The notes beneath the pieces were generated by a model. The model was not told the DNA's origin. It searched no databases and worked only from the letters and a program-made list of their open reading frames with translations. This document shows positions 53,506 through 62,074 of a DNA stretch of 64,000 bases, piece after piece. The position numbers and the translations under genes were made by a program. The number at the start of each line of letters is the position of its first letter. The stretch's first letter is position 1. Origin of the DNA: an uncultured Lentisphaeraceae bacterium (GTDB taxonomy: Bacteria > Verrucomicrobiota > Kiritimatiellia > RFP12 > DVOR01); NCBI GenBank assembly GCA_949289005.1, contig CASEMQ010000067.1, forward strand, positions 62,001-126,000. The letters are read 5' to 3'.

Positions 53506-54055
53506 CCCCGAAGAACAGCGACGCGTGGAACGCAAACTCGACCTGAACGAGCGCTTGGTGTGGGCGGGCCGCCCCAAACCGAAAGCCTTCTCAAAGGCGT
53601 CCGTCGCGATGATGCTCTTTGGCATCCCTTGGATCTTCATCACGGCGATGGTGTCGGGCGGCTTCGCCTTGTCGTGGGCGCAGGGCGCCATGAACGACAA
53701 AAGTGTCTGGGAACGCGTCTTTCTCTGTTGCTTCTTCATTCCTTTTTGGGCGATCGGGATTTCATGCGTATTCGCGCCTTTGTGGCAATATCTGCGTATG
53801 CGGCGGCAGATTTACGCCGTCACGGACAAAAGCGCGCTTGTCATCGGCGCGTTTTTCACGAAACGTTGGCGCAGGCGCGAGATCGGCCTTGTCGACCGGG
53901 CGGATCGACGCTCCGGCTACTCCGATCTCTTGTTCTCCCAAACGTCCTATTCCAACAACGGGCAACATTTCGCGACCGGCTTCCACAATATCCCCACCAC
54001 GGAGGCCGCGGCGGCGGAACGCGCCCTGAATGCCCTGCGCGAAGGCGCGGAATGA
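53498..54055 (+). CDS. PH-domain-like membrane protein
   Basis: 185 residues. Two membrane segments (about 36-58 'VAMMLFGIPWIFITAMVSGG' and 75-98 'FLCCFFIPFWAIGISCVFAP') are followed by a bacterial PH-like strand set ('RQIYAVTDKSALVIGAFFTKRW' and 'GFHNIPTTEAA'). The N-terminal 'LNERLVWAGRPKP' is usual for bPH2-type proteins. Function unknown. The start overlaps the pseudouridine synthase stop, with AAAGGA upstream. Confidence 0.75.
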   Translation: MIDPEEQRRVERKLDLNERLVWAGRPKPKAFSKASVAMMLFGIPWIFITAMVSGGFALSWAQGAMNDKSVWERVFLCCFFIPFWAIGISCVFAPLWQYLRMRRQIYAVTDKSALVIGAFFTKRWRRREIGLVDRADRRSGYSDLLFSQTSYSNNGQHFATGFHNIPTTEAAAAERALNALREGAE

Positions 54056-54086
54056 AAGAAACGCGCAGATCGCAGAACCGCCGGTC

Positions 54087-54149
54087 GCGCACGGCATGAA
54101 AAAAGCCCCGCCCGATTCTCTCGGGCGGGGCTTTTTTCATGCCGTGCGC
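54087..54149. terminator. 29-bp perfect palindromic bidirectional terminator
   Basis: Arms 54087-54115 and 54121-54149 are perfect complements around the loop TTCTC. Each arm contains the A6/T6 run and the GCCCCGCCCGA core, so the structure serves the convergent PH-like and VWA genes equally. Confidence 0.9.
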
Positions 54150-54151
54150 GG

Positions 54152-55051
54152 TCAGTCTTTGCGGCGGGAGGGAACGCGCTCGACGTACTCGCCGTGGCCG
54201 AGTTTCGCGAGTTCCTTGAGCAAAGGGGACTTTTGGCCGATGGCAATGCAGGAAAAGACGACGTCGCGCGGGGGTGGAGGCAGAGGGAGCGTTTGCCGGG
54301 AGCGGAAGGTGGGTGCGCCGCGGGCGGGTCGGCGCCAGTTGGCCCACGGCTTCCACCAGGCCACCTTGAGGTTCCAAAGTTTGCGTTGGTCGGCGGCGGG
54401 CTCCTTGCGCGGCAGGACATACCACGCGGAGACGGCGTCGCGGACGGGCGCCTCGGCGTAGCGGCCGATGTCGTTGTCGCCAAGATAGAAGACGTACGTG
54501 ATGTGTTGGCGGGAGACGAGTGGCCAGAGCGTCTCGCCAAAGGTGGTCTCGAAGCTGCCGCCGGAGGTGAAGTCCCGCCCGCGCAGTTCGTCCAAGAGGC
54601 GTTCCGAGGCGCCGGCCTGGGCCATGTCGAATGGCTCGGTGCCGCCATGCGGCGTATCGCCGCCTTCGTAGAGAACGGAGACGGTGAAGCAGACACGACG
54701 GGCGCGGATGAGCGCACGCATGGAATCGGTCATCTTCGCCACCTCGTCCAGAAGCGTGTCCCAGCGGCGGCCGCCATCGGTGCGCGTGGCGTCCTTGCGG
54801 CCCATCGACTTGGAGGTGTCCACCACGAGGAGAACGCGTGCGCCGTTCTCGGGCAACTCCACGCCGTAGAAGAGCGGGCCGTAACGCTTTTCCAACGCGG
54901 CCCGTTCGGCATCGGCAACCTTTTCGGCGGCGGGATCCTCCGCGGCGGCGCGCGCGGACAGCGTCGTGGCGAGCAACACACCCAGCGCACACAACGCGGC
55001 GACGCGGCGAAACGGGCGTACCGGGAGGCGGCAAGGTTCGGGTTGCATCAT
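54152..55051 (-). CDS. exported VWA-domain protein
   Basis: 299 residues with a signal sequence (about 14-36, 'FRRVAALCALGVLLATTLSA'). The VWA fold has the MIDAS DTSKS (78-82) in 'RVLLVVDTSKSMGRKDATR', then 'FTVSVLYEGGD', 'TSGGSFETTFGETLW' (MIDAS Thr/Ser loop) and 'ITYVFYLGDND'. It is likely periplasmic and metal-binding. It is ten bases downstream of the outer-membrane factor gene. The role is unknown. Confidence 0.82.
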   Translation of the reverse strand: MMQPEPCRLPVRPFRRVAALCALGVLLATTLSARAAAEDPAAEKVADAERAALEKRYGPLFYGVELPENGARVLLVVDTSKSMGRKDATRTDGGRRWDTLLDEVAKMTDSMRALIRARRVCFTVSVLYEGGDTPHGGTEPFDMAQAGASERLLDELRGRDFTSGGSFETTFGETLWPLVSRQHITYVFYLGDNDIGRYAEAPVRDAVSAWYVLPRKEPAADQRKLWNLKVAWWKPWANWRRPARGAPTFRSRQTLPLPPPPRDVVFSCIAIGQKSPLLKELAKLGHGEYVERVPSRRKD

Positions 55052-55061
55052 GGCGGCGACC

Positions 55062-56570
55062 TCAAGGAGCCTCGGTCACGGGCGTCTCCGGCGGCGGCGT
55101 GTCGGTCGCGGCGATTGCCTTGTCGGGCGCGGCCGCGGCAACGTCCGGCGCGGGTGTCACGGCGGGGTCGCCGCCATCGGCCCCGGGCGTCTCGCGCGGC
55201 TCGTCCGACCAACCGCCACCCAACGTGCGATAAAGGGTGATGGCGTTGGTGAAGAGCGTGGCACGGTGGGTGACCAAGTTCTCTTGGGCGGAGAGCAGGG
55301 AGGATTGGCGCGTGAGCACGTCATCGATAGAAATGTCGCCGAGCTCATAGCGTTTGTTGGCGATTTCCAGCGCCAACGCGTGGTTCTGCTCGGCGGTGCG
55401 AAGGTCGGTGGAACGCTCGGCCTCGCGTTGGCAGGCCACCCAAGCGGACTCGGCCTCGCGGTAGGCGTCGAGAACCGTGTCGCGGTAGTCCGCCAAGACG
55501 GCCTTGAGCGTCTCCTTGGCCGACTCCACCTGTTTGCGCCAAGTGCCGAAGCCGAAGATGTTCCAACTCGCCGAGGGACCGAAACTGGCCGACTGCGTGT
55601 AGTCCGACCACGGCGCGAAACTGGGCGAGGCGATGCCGAGCGTGCCGCCCAAGGCAAAGCGCGGGTAGATCTCAGCCTCCGCGATGCCGATGGCGGCGGT
55701 CTGCGCGTGGACGTCCTCCTCTGCCATGCGGATGTCCGCGCGGCGCCGAAGCAGTTCATTGGGGAGCAGTTTGGGCGAGAGATCCGGCAACGCCATAGTG
55801 TCGAGCGTCTCCTGAAGGCGCACCCGGGTGGCATAAGGCGCCTGGCCGGTGAGCCAATCCAGTTCCAACTGCGACGAGGTGAGGTTCTGTTGGAGCGCCG
55901 GGATGGAGGCTCGCGTGGCGGCCATCTGCGCCTCGGCGGCGACCAAGTCATAGCGCGCCACCTCGCCGGCCTCGAAACGGGCGCGGATGGTGGCGGCATT
56001 GCGCTCCTGCAGCGCCAGGTTGGCCTCGGCAATATCCACCTGCGCGGCATAACGGCGCAGATTGACGTAGGCGGTGGCAATCTCGGCGGCGAGCGAGACG
56101 CGCACCTCTTGCAGATTGTAGGCCAGGCGCGCCTCCTCGGCGATCGCGCGCTCGACGGAACGGCGCACCCCGCCAAAGACGTCCAACTCCCAGCTCGCGT
56201 TCGCCGAGGCGCCCAGGCTGTCCGCCCAACCGCTTCGATTGGCGCCCCACTTGCGCCCCCACGTGTAATTGCCGTCGGCCGTGAACTGCGGCCAGAACCC
56301 GGCCTCCGTGCCCTCGCGGGCGGCGCGTTGCGCACGGAGCCGTGCGATGGCGGCCTCGACCGTCGGGGCGGACTTCAACCCCTGGTCAATCAGCTCGGTC
56401 AGGACAGGGTCATGGAAATCTTCCCACCATCGCGCGAGGGAATCGGCCTCCGCGCCCTCGCCCGCGAAGAGTTCCTGCGCAACCTCAGGCGCCTCGGGCG
56501 GCACATAATCCGGCCCAACCGCCGAACAGCCGGCCAAGAGCAGAAGAATGACAAGCGGTGCGGCTTTCAT
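55062..56570 (-). CDS. RND-type outer-membrane factor lipoprotein (NodT/OprM family)
   Basis: 502 residues with a lipobox 'LVILLLLAGCSAVGPDY'. OEP repeats: 'LARWWEDFHDPVLTELI', 'WELDVFGGVRRSVERA', 'ATAYVNLRRYAAQVDIAE', 'RARFEAGEVARYDLVAAEAQ', 'LPNELLRRRADIRMAEEDV' and 'SASWNIFGFGTWRKQVESAK'. It forms the trimeric outer-membrane duct of tripartite pumps. The membrane-fusion and RND pump genes are not adjacent. The tail of about 40 residues is Ala/Pro-rich. One base separates its start from the isomerase stop. Confidence 0.92.
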   Translation of the reverse strand: MKAAPLVILLLLAGCSAVGPDYVPPEAPEVAQELFAGEGAEADSLARWWEDFHDPVLTELIDQGLKSAPTVEAAIARLRAQRAAREGTEAGFWPQFTADGNYTWGRKWGANRSGWADSLGASANASWELDVFGGVRRSVERAIAEEARLAYNLQEVRVSLAAEIATAYVNLRRYAAQVDIAEANLALQERNAATIRARFEAGEVARYDLVAAEAQMAATRASIPALQQNLTSSQLELDWLTGQAPYATRVRLQETLDTMALPDLSPKLLPNELLRRRADIRMAEEDVHAQTAAIGIAEAEIYPRFALGGTLGIASPSFAPWSDYTQSASFGPSASWNIFGFGTWRKQVESAKETLKAVLADYRDTVLDAYREAESAWVACQREAERSTDLRTAEQNHALALEIANKRYELGDISIDDVLTRQSSLLSAQENLVTHRATLFTNAITLYRTLGGGWSDEPRETPGADGGDPAVTPAPDVAAAAPDKAIAATDTPPPETPVTEAP

Positions 56571-56571
56571 G

Positions 56572-57069
56572 TCAGGCTCGGGTGATGGTTTCGATGACAA
56601 TGGGCGCGTGCGGCACGTCTTGGAAGTAACCGACCGTGCCAGTAGGCATCCGCTCGATGGCATCCACCGTGTCGAAGCCCGCCGCGACCCGCCCAAAAAC
56701 CGCGTAGCCATAGGCCGAGGGATTGGGCGCGCGATAATCCAAAAAATCATTGTCCGCGGTGTTGATGAAGAACTGCGCCGTGGCCGAGTTGATTTCCGGC
56801 GTGCGCGCCATCGCCAACGCATACTTCACGTTCTTGAGCCCGTTGTGGGCCTCGTTGCGAATGGGCGCATGCGTCTCGCGCTGGACCATGTCAGGGGTGA
56901 ATCCCCCCCCCTGAATCATGAACCCGGAAATCACGCGATGGAAAATCAGACCGTCGTAAAACCCCTCATCCACATAGCGCAGGAAGTTGGCGACGGTGAT
57001 AGGCGCGGCGGACTCATCCAGCTCCAACGTGATGTCACCCTTGTTGGTTTTCATGATAACGGTGGTCAT
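56572..57069 (-). CDS. cyclophilin-type peptidyl-prolyl isomerase
   Basis: 165 residues. 'VIMKTNKGDITLELDESAAP', 'NFLRYVDEGFYDGLIFHRVI' with 'GFMIQGGGF', 'ALAMARTPEINSATAQFFIN' and 'YAVFGRVAAGFDTVDAIE' are cyclophilin PpiB motifs, with the catalytic Arg in FHRVI. No signal peptide, so cytoplasmic. GGAG precedes the ATG. It is first in the unit with the outer-membrane factor and VWA genes. Confidence 0.93.
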   Translation of the reverse strand: MTTVIMKTNKGDITLELDESAAPITVANFLRYVDEGFYDGLIFHRVISGFMIQGGGFTPDMVQRETHAPIRNEAHNGLKNVKYALAMARTPEINSATAQFFINTADNDFLDYRAPNPSAYGYAVFGRVAAGFDTVDAIERMPTGTVGYFQDVPHAPIVIETITRA

Positions 57070-57096
57070 GACGTGTCTCCTCAAACGGTTAAGGCC

Positions 57097-57105
57097 AGTA
57101 TGGCA
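57097..57105 (-). promoter_or_regulatory. extended -10 promoter for the isomerase unit
   Basis: Minus-strand TGC-CATACT, then a leader of about 20 bases with GGAG before 57069. Confidence 0.4.
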
Positions 57106-57280
57106 CAAAAGAAGCCAACGAGCAATGCCCCTGCACCTTTTCCGAAACCCTGCATACCGCAGGACGCAATTTGCCCACGCGCAGCCCTCCTCGCCCGCCT
57201 TGTGTCTTCACGGTCCAAAGCACAGGTTGCCCGGACGGCTTTTCGGAAAACATGGAGTCTCTGCGGAGTCGCAATGTTTG

Positions 57281-57289
57281 TGGTATTAT
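57281..57289 (+). promoter_or_regulatory. extended -10 promoter for the 57.3-62 kb unit
   Basis: TGG-TATTAT, about 25 bases before the ATG at 57315. In the same gap, TTTTCCGAAA (near 57138) and TTTTCGGAAAA (near 57239) form a distant inverted pair. Confidence 0.45.
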
Positions 57290-57314
57290 ACCTCCAACAG
57301 TGAGACGAGACGCG

Positions 57315-59342
57315 ATGATGGTATACAGAGTTTTTTTGTTTTTGCTGGCGGTCGTTGGGTTTGCGGCGGTCACGGGGGCGCAGTCCGTCTTTGACATGCC
57401 ACGTCTTTTCCCCCGCCACAAGCAGGTGCTGGGGCAATTTTTGCGCGCAACGCAGCAGGGGGACTTATTGGGCGCGGAGACGGCGGCGCGGGCGGCGGTC
57501 AAGATTTTCCCGCGGGATGCCAACTGGCATTACAACGTGGCGTGCGTCTGCGCGCGCGACAATCGCCCCGATGAGGCATTGGACTGGCTCGACAAGGCCA
57601 TCGTGCGCGGCTTCTCCGACATGCGTGCGTTGGAGCAGGATGACGACTTGACCTCAATCCGCGGGACGGAACGTTTTCGCGAACTCGTCGCGAAGGCACG
57701 CGAACTTGCCAAGAACCCGCCCAAGAACGCGACGCTCTCGGCGGCGATTGCGCGTGACGTGCCCCCCGGCGAGGAGGCGTTGGTGACGGCCGAGGATACG
57801 CAGTGGGACTGGGACCCGCTCAATGGCGGCTTCATGACCACGCTTCTGCGTCTCCACGCGCCCAAGACAATCGACCCGGCGGCCTACGCAGGGCCGCATG
57901 CGGATTTGGTTCGGCCTTGGCTGCACGGCAACCCGGCGGCCTACGCGGGCGTGCTCTACGTCAATCGCGACGAGGATTTGGCCGCCGTCCGTTTCGAGGC
58001 ATTCCCGGGGCTGACCCCCGTGATCTACGACGAGGAGGCCGTCAAGGCGGGCGCGCACAAGGGCGTGGCAAACGGATTGTTCTCCACGGGACTCTCGACA
58101 TTGGCGACCATTGGCAACTCGTCGATGGCACTCGGGACGCCGCCCTTCTGGCGCAGCATCCCGCGCCTGATTTCCACCGAGGCCACCACCGCGGCGGTGA
58201 CGCTCCGCTTGGCATTGGCCAACCAACTCTACGTCTACGACGCCACGCCCGATTACAACAAAGCCTTTCTGGGCGATGTGCTCATTGCCAACAACCCCGC
58301 CATCATTCTTTCCACCGATCGTGCGGAGAAGCCCGACGCGAAAACGGCGCAACGCGACCTCACCGAATTGCTCTTGGCTGCCTTTGCAGCCTTCACGCCT
58401 GAGACAAAGGCCGAGATGCTCCGCCGCGGCCTCTTGGTGCCCACGATGCAGCGTCTCCTGCGGCAGAGCCTCAAGGCCAAGCCTGACTATTTCACGGCGG
58501 GCGCGCACCCCGTGGCCTTCGACCCCAAGGACATCGATGGCGCGGCCTTCCTCAAGGCTGCCCACGCGCTGACCCCGGCGACATTGCCGCCCTTTGTGGG
58601 GCTCACCGTGCGCCAAGACTCCATGCCGCGGCAGTACATCGACTTCTTTGACGCCATCGCCACCGAAGGCATCGCCGACACGCCGCTCTGCGTCAGCCGC
58701 ATCGTCCGGGGCACCGGCCTCACCCGCCGCCTCACCGTCGAGGCCGCCTCACCCAACCTGCCGGGCGCGACCTTCCGCTGGTTCCCCGTGTCGGGCGACC
58801 CCGCGAGAGTCCGCGTCAAACCGCTGACGCCCAATGGCGCGCTCGCCACCATCGAGGTGGATTGGCAGGAGGCTCCCCGCCCCGCCGCCGACGGGATGCC
58901 GACGCGGCGCGTGGACATCGCCTGCGTGGCCGTCACACCCGAAGGCGTCGCCTCCGCGCCGGTCTTCGTCAGCTTCCGCCATCTGGCCAACGAACGCCGC
59001 CAATACGACGCGGCGGGGCGCCTGCTCGCCGTGGATTACACCGTCCCCAAGGATGGCTATCGCTACGAAGACCCGCTCATCAGCGCCTTCAAGAATTGGC
59101 GCGACGTTTACCTTTATGACGATGCCAACCGCCTCCTGGGGTGGACGCGCACGCGCCCGGGTCAGGAAACGCCGCAACGCTTCGACGCCCACGGGCGGCG
59201 AGTGGCCGAGCAAAACGCCGATGGCACCCCCAAGCGTACCGTCCCCGTCACCTATCTCCCACGCGTCATCCAAGGCGGCGATGGCCTCCATGCCCCCGCC
59301 ATCGAGTTGATTCAGTCCGATGCCGCATCCTCCGCCCCCTGA
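57315..59342 (+). CDS. large exported protein of unknown function
   Basis: 675 residues with a signal peptide (about 1-22, 'VFLFLLAVVGFAAVTGAQ'). Residues ~40-110 are TPR-like ('ETAARAAVKIFPRDANWHYN', 'RPDEALDWLDKAI'), followed by 'DLTSIRGTERFRELVAKA', a pattern seen in TPR proteins. The middle (about 180-450) has many Ala-rich helices and 'ILSTDRAEKPDAKTAQRDL'. The last third looks beta-rich ('LTVEAASPNLPGATFRWFPV', 'VDIACVAVTPEGVASAPVFV'). I do not recognise the family. It lies 18 bases before the YejE-type permease gene and could bind that transporter's substrate, but this is inference. Confidence 0.7.
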   Translation: MMVYRVFLFLLAVVGFAAVTGAQSVFDMPRLFPRHKQVLGQFLRATQQGDLLGAETAARAAVKIFPRDANWHYNVACVCARDNRPDEALDWLDKAIVRGFSDMRALEQDDDLTSIRGTERFRELVAKARELAKNPPKNATLSAAIARDVPPGEEALVTAEDTQWDWDPLNGGFMTTLLRLHAPKTIDPAAYAGPHADLVRPWLHGNPAAYAGVLYVNRDEDLAAVRFEAFPGLTPVIYDEEAVKAGAHKGVANGLFSTGLSTLATIGNSSMALGTPPFWRSIPRLISTEATTAAVTLRLALANQLYVYDATPDYNKAFLGDVLIANNPAIILSTDRAEKPDAKTAQRDLTELLLAAFAAFTPETKAEMLRRGLLVPTMQRLLRQSLKAKPDYFTAGAHPVAFDPKDIDGAAFLKAAHALTPATLPPFVGLTVRQDSMPRQYIDFFDAIATEGIADTPLCVSRIVRGTGLTRRLTVEAASPNLPGATFRWFPVSGDPARVRVKPLTPNGALATIEVDWQEAPRPAADGMPTRRVDIACVAVTPEGVASAPVFVSFRHLANERRQYDAAGRLLAVDYTVPKDGYRYEDPLISAFKNWRDVYLYDDANRLLGWTRTRPGQETPQRFDAHGRRVAEQNADGTPKRTVPVTYLPRVIQGGDGLHAPAIELIQSDAASSAP

Positions 59343-59360
59343 CCCCACCGAAGGCTCCCC

Positions 59361-61007
59361 ATGAAACTATTCAACGTCTCTCCGCTCACCCAAAAACGTC
59401 TCGACCGCTTCCGCCGGAGCCATGTGGCCTTCTGGTCGCTGCGCCTGTTGGGCGTGCTCTATGTGTTCAGCCTGTGCGCCGAGCTGATTTGCAACGACAA
59501 GCCGCTTGTCATGCGCTTCAACGGGGAGCTCTCTTTCCCCTTCCTGATGGCGCAACCGCCCGAGTCCGTCCGGAAGGTGACGGGCGACGCCACGCACGTG
59601 AACTACCGCGACTTCACCGCCAGTGAAGTCTTCGGCAGCCACCCCGGCGACTTCGCCCTCTTCGCGCCCATCCCCTACGCCCCCGGCGAGACGTTGGACA
59701 CCAAAGACTTGGAGCGCGACAAAATCGTCACCCTCTCGCTCATCCCCAACCAACCCATCGGCCGCTTCAACCTCACCCAAGACCTGCGTATCGTTCGCCA
59801 GGACAGTTGCGCACAATTCTTCCCCAACGTCAATTTGCGCGATCGCCAGGCAACGCTCGCCGATTTGATCGCCCTCACCCCGGAACTGCGACAGGAAATC
59901 CGGCGCCGCCTAAACGGCGATGCCTGCGAGGCGTATGAGACCACCGTCGCGCCCCAGCCGCAGCGCGCCTTCCCTTGGGATCGGCTGATGCTCACCCTCT
60001 CCCCCACCTCGGGGTCGGCGCGCCCGCAGACCATCCGCGTCAATCTCCGTGCCATCCTGCCCAACGGCCAACGCTTCCTGCCCAAGCAGACCTACGCCTT
60101 CACGCGCGAACTCGACGAGCGCGGCCGCCCCGGCAAACCCGTCCTCCTCCAAGAGGAGGACACACCCGTCCCGGATGCCAAATTGCTCACGCTCCTGACC
60201 GAGTGGGCCACCCGCGGCTTCACCAAGGACATCACCGCCGCCGACGGCATCACCTGGGTCGGCCCCGACCGCACGCTCTACGCCGTTTCCTCCGGCAACA
60301 ACATCCGCTTCCCCTTCCCACCCTCGCGCGAACATCCCTTTGGCCTTGACGGCTCGGGGCGCGACGTCTTCAGCCGCATCGTCTACGCCACGCGCATCGC
60401 CATGAGCTTTGGCCTATTGCTGGCGGTGGCCGCCACGTTGATTGGCATGACCATCGGCTCCATCCAGGGATACTTCGGTGGCAAGGTAGACATCTGTATG
60501 CAGCGTTTCACCGAGATTTGGGCCGCGCTTCCCTTCCTCTACATCATGGTGCTGGTCGGTGCCGTCTTCGGCCGCAGCTTCTGGCTGTTGCTCTTGGTCT
60601 ACGGGCTCTTCTGCTGGCTGTCGCTCTCCTACTACATGCGCGCCGAGTTCCTGCGGTTGCGCGGGAGGCCCTTTGTGGCGGCGGCGCGGTGCCAAGGGCT
60701 GGGCAACGCCCGCATCATCTTCCGCCACATCCTGCCCAACGCGCTCACGCCCATCATCACCCTCTTCCCCTTCCTCCTCGTGGGCGCCATCAGCGCGTTG
60801 GTCTCGCTCGACTTCCTGGGCTTCGGCCTGCCCCCGCTCACGCCGAGCTGGGGCGAATTGCTCAACCAGGCGCAAACCTATCGCTGGGCCTGGTGGTTGA
60901 TTCTCTTCCCCTCGTTGGCCATCTTCACGGTGATGTTCCTCACGGTCATGGTCGGCGAAGGCGTCCGGAACGCCTTTGACCCCAAGCCCTTCAGCAAACT
61001 TCAATGA
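59361..61007 (+). CDS. yejE: YejE/OppC-type peptide ABC transporter permease with large insert
   Basis: 548 residues; YejE is usually near 340. The N-terminal 'SLRLLGVLYVFSLCAELICN' helix and 'DKPLVMRFNGELSFPF' match YejE, as do 'HPFGLDGSGRDVFSRIVYAT', 'GSIQGYFGGKVDICMQRFTE', 'YYMRAEFLRLRGRPFVAAAR', 'FRHILPNALTPIITLFPF' and 'SLDFLGFGLPPLTPSWGELL'. The extra ~200 residues (about 130-320) form a periplasmic insert after the first helix. The stop overlaps the ATPase start (ATGA). No yejB/oppB or binding-protein gene is adjacent. Confidence 0.88.
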   Translation: MKLFNVSPLTQKRLDRFRRSHVAFWSLRLLGVLYVFSLCAELICNDKPLVMRFNGELSFPFLMAQPPESVRKVTGDATHVNYRDFTASEVFGSHPGDFALFAPIPYAPGETLDTKDLERDKIVTLSLIPNQPIGRFNLTQDLRIVRQDSCAQFFPNVNLRDRQATLADLIALTPELRQEIRRRLNGDACEAYETTVAPQPQRAFPWDRLMLTLSPTSGSARPQTIRVNLRAILPNGQRFLPKQTYAFTRELDERGRPGKPVLLQEEDTPVPDAKLLTLLTEWATRGFTKDITAADGITWVGPDRTLYAVSSGNNIRFPFPPSREHPFGLDGSGRDVFSRIVYATRIAMSFGLLLAVAATLIGMTIGSIQGYFGGKVDICMQRFTEIWAALPFLYIMVLVGAVFGRSFWLLLLVYGLFCWLSLSYYMRAEFLRLRGRPFVAAARCQGLGNARIIFRHILPNALTPIITLFPFLLVGAISALVSLDFLGFGLPPLTPSWGELLNQAQTYRWAWWLILFPSLAIFTVMFLTVMVGEGVRNAFDPKPFSKLQ

Positions 61008-61996
61008 GGCCTGCCGCCATGCCCGAAGAACGCCCCCTCCTCCAAGTCAAAAACCTCACCATCGCCTTCGAGAACGACGAGACGCGCCAGGCCGTCACCA
61101 CCGTCCAAGACGTCTCCTTCGACGTCCACCGCGGCGAGATCCTCTGCATCGTCGGCGAATCCGGGTGCGGCAAATCCGTCAGTTCCATGTGCATTCCGCG
61201 CCTCTTGCCCAGCCCGCCCTCGCGCGTGCTCTCCGGCGAGATTTGGTTCGACGGCGTGGACCTGCTGAAACTCCCCATCGCCAAAATGCGCGCCTATCGC
61301 GGCAAGCGCATCGGCGTCATCTTCCAAGACCCCATGACCGCGCTCTCGCCGCTCGTGCGCGTGGGCGATCAAATCATCGAGGCGCTCAACATCCACGAGC
61401 CCGAACGCTCCAAGGAGGCTGCGCGCGCCAAGGCGCTGGAATGGCTCGACAAGGTTGGCATCCAAAACCCCGTGCTCGCCATGCGCGCCTATCCCTACGA
61501 GCTCTCCGGCGGCATGCAGCAGCGCGTCATGATCGCCATGTGCCTGATCCTCGAGCCGCAACTCGTTATCGCCGACGAGCCGACAACCGCGCTGGACGTC
61601 ACCATCCAGGCGCAAGTGCTCGAGCTCATGCTCCAGCTCCACCGCAAAGACTCCGGCATGATTTTCATCACCCACGATATGGGCGTGGTCTACCGCATGG
61701 CCGACCGCGTGGCCGTCATGTACGCCGGCCAAATCGTTGAACAGGCCGCCGCCAAAGACTTCTTCGCCGGCCCCAAACACCCCTATGCCCGCGCGTTGCT
61801 CGACGCGCTCCCCAGCCACGCCACCCGCGGGCACCGCCTGCGCGCCATCCCGGGGCAAGTGCCCAGCCCCGGCCACTTCGCCGTCGGGTGCCGCTTCGCG
61901 GAGCGCTGCGCGCAGGCCCACCCCGAATGTGCCGCCACGCCGCCTGCGCTCCACACGGTCGGCTCGCACCTGGTGCGTTGCCCCTTCGCGAAATAA
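61004..61996 (+). CDS. peptide ABC transporter ATPase (OppD-like)
   Basis: 330 residues. Walker A '[16 protein letters not shown]', Q-loop '[20 protein letters not shown]', signature '[15 protein letters not shown]', Walker B '[12 protein letters not shown]', switch His '[10 protein letters not shown]', and the C-terminal OppD Cys cluster '[15 protein letters not shown]' (iron-sulphur or structural). It is a single ATPase domain rather than the fused double ATPase of YejF. It is translated together with the permease. Confidence 0.93.
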   Translation: MRPAAMPEERPLLQVKNLTIAFENDETRQAVTTVQDVSFDVHRGEILCIVGESGCGKSVSSMCIPRLLPSPPSRVLSGEIWFDGVDLLKLPIAKMRAYRGKRIGVIFQDPMTALSPLVRVGDQIIEALNIHEPERSKEAARAKALEWLDKVGIQNPVLAMRAYPYELSGGMQQRVMIAMCLILEPQLVIADEPTTALDVTIQAQVLELMLQLHRKDSGMIFITHDMGVVYRMADRVAVMYAGQIVEQAAAKDFFAGPKHPYARALLDALPSHATRGHRLRAIPGQVPSPGHFAVGCRFAERCAQAHPECAATPPALHTVGSHLVRCPFAK

Positions 61997-62010
61997 TCTG
62001 CCCGCGCGGC

Positions 62011-62061
62011 CACGAAAAAGGCGCGGACGCCGCTTCCCACGGTGTCCGCGCCCTTTTCGTG
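62011..62061. terminator. bidirectional terminator between ATPase and unknown gene
   Basis: Arms CACGAAAAAGGCGCGGAC and GTCCGCGCCCTTTTCGTG with one bulge; A-run left, T-run right. It serves the convergent genes. Confidence 0.8.
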
Positions 62062-62074
62062 CCGACCGTGCGCG

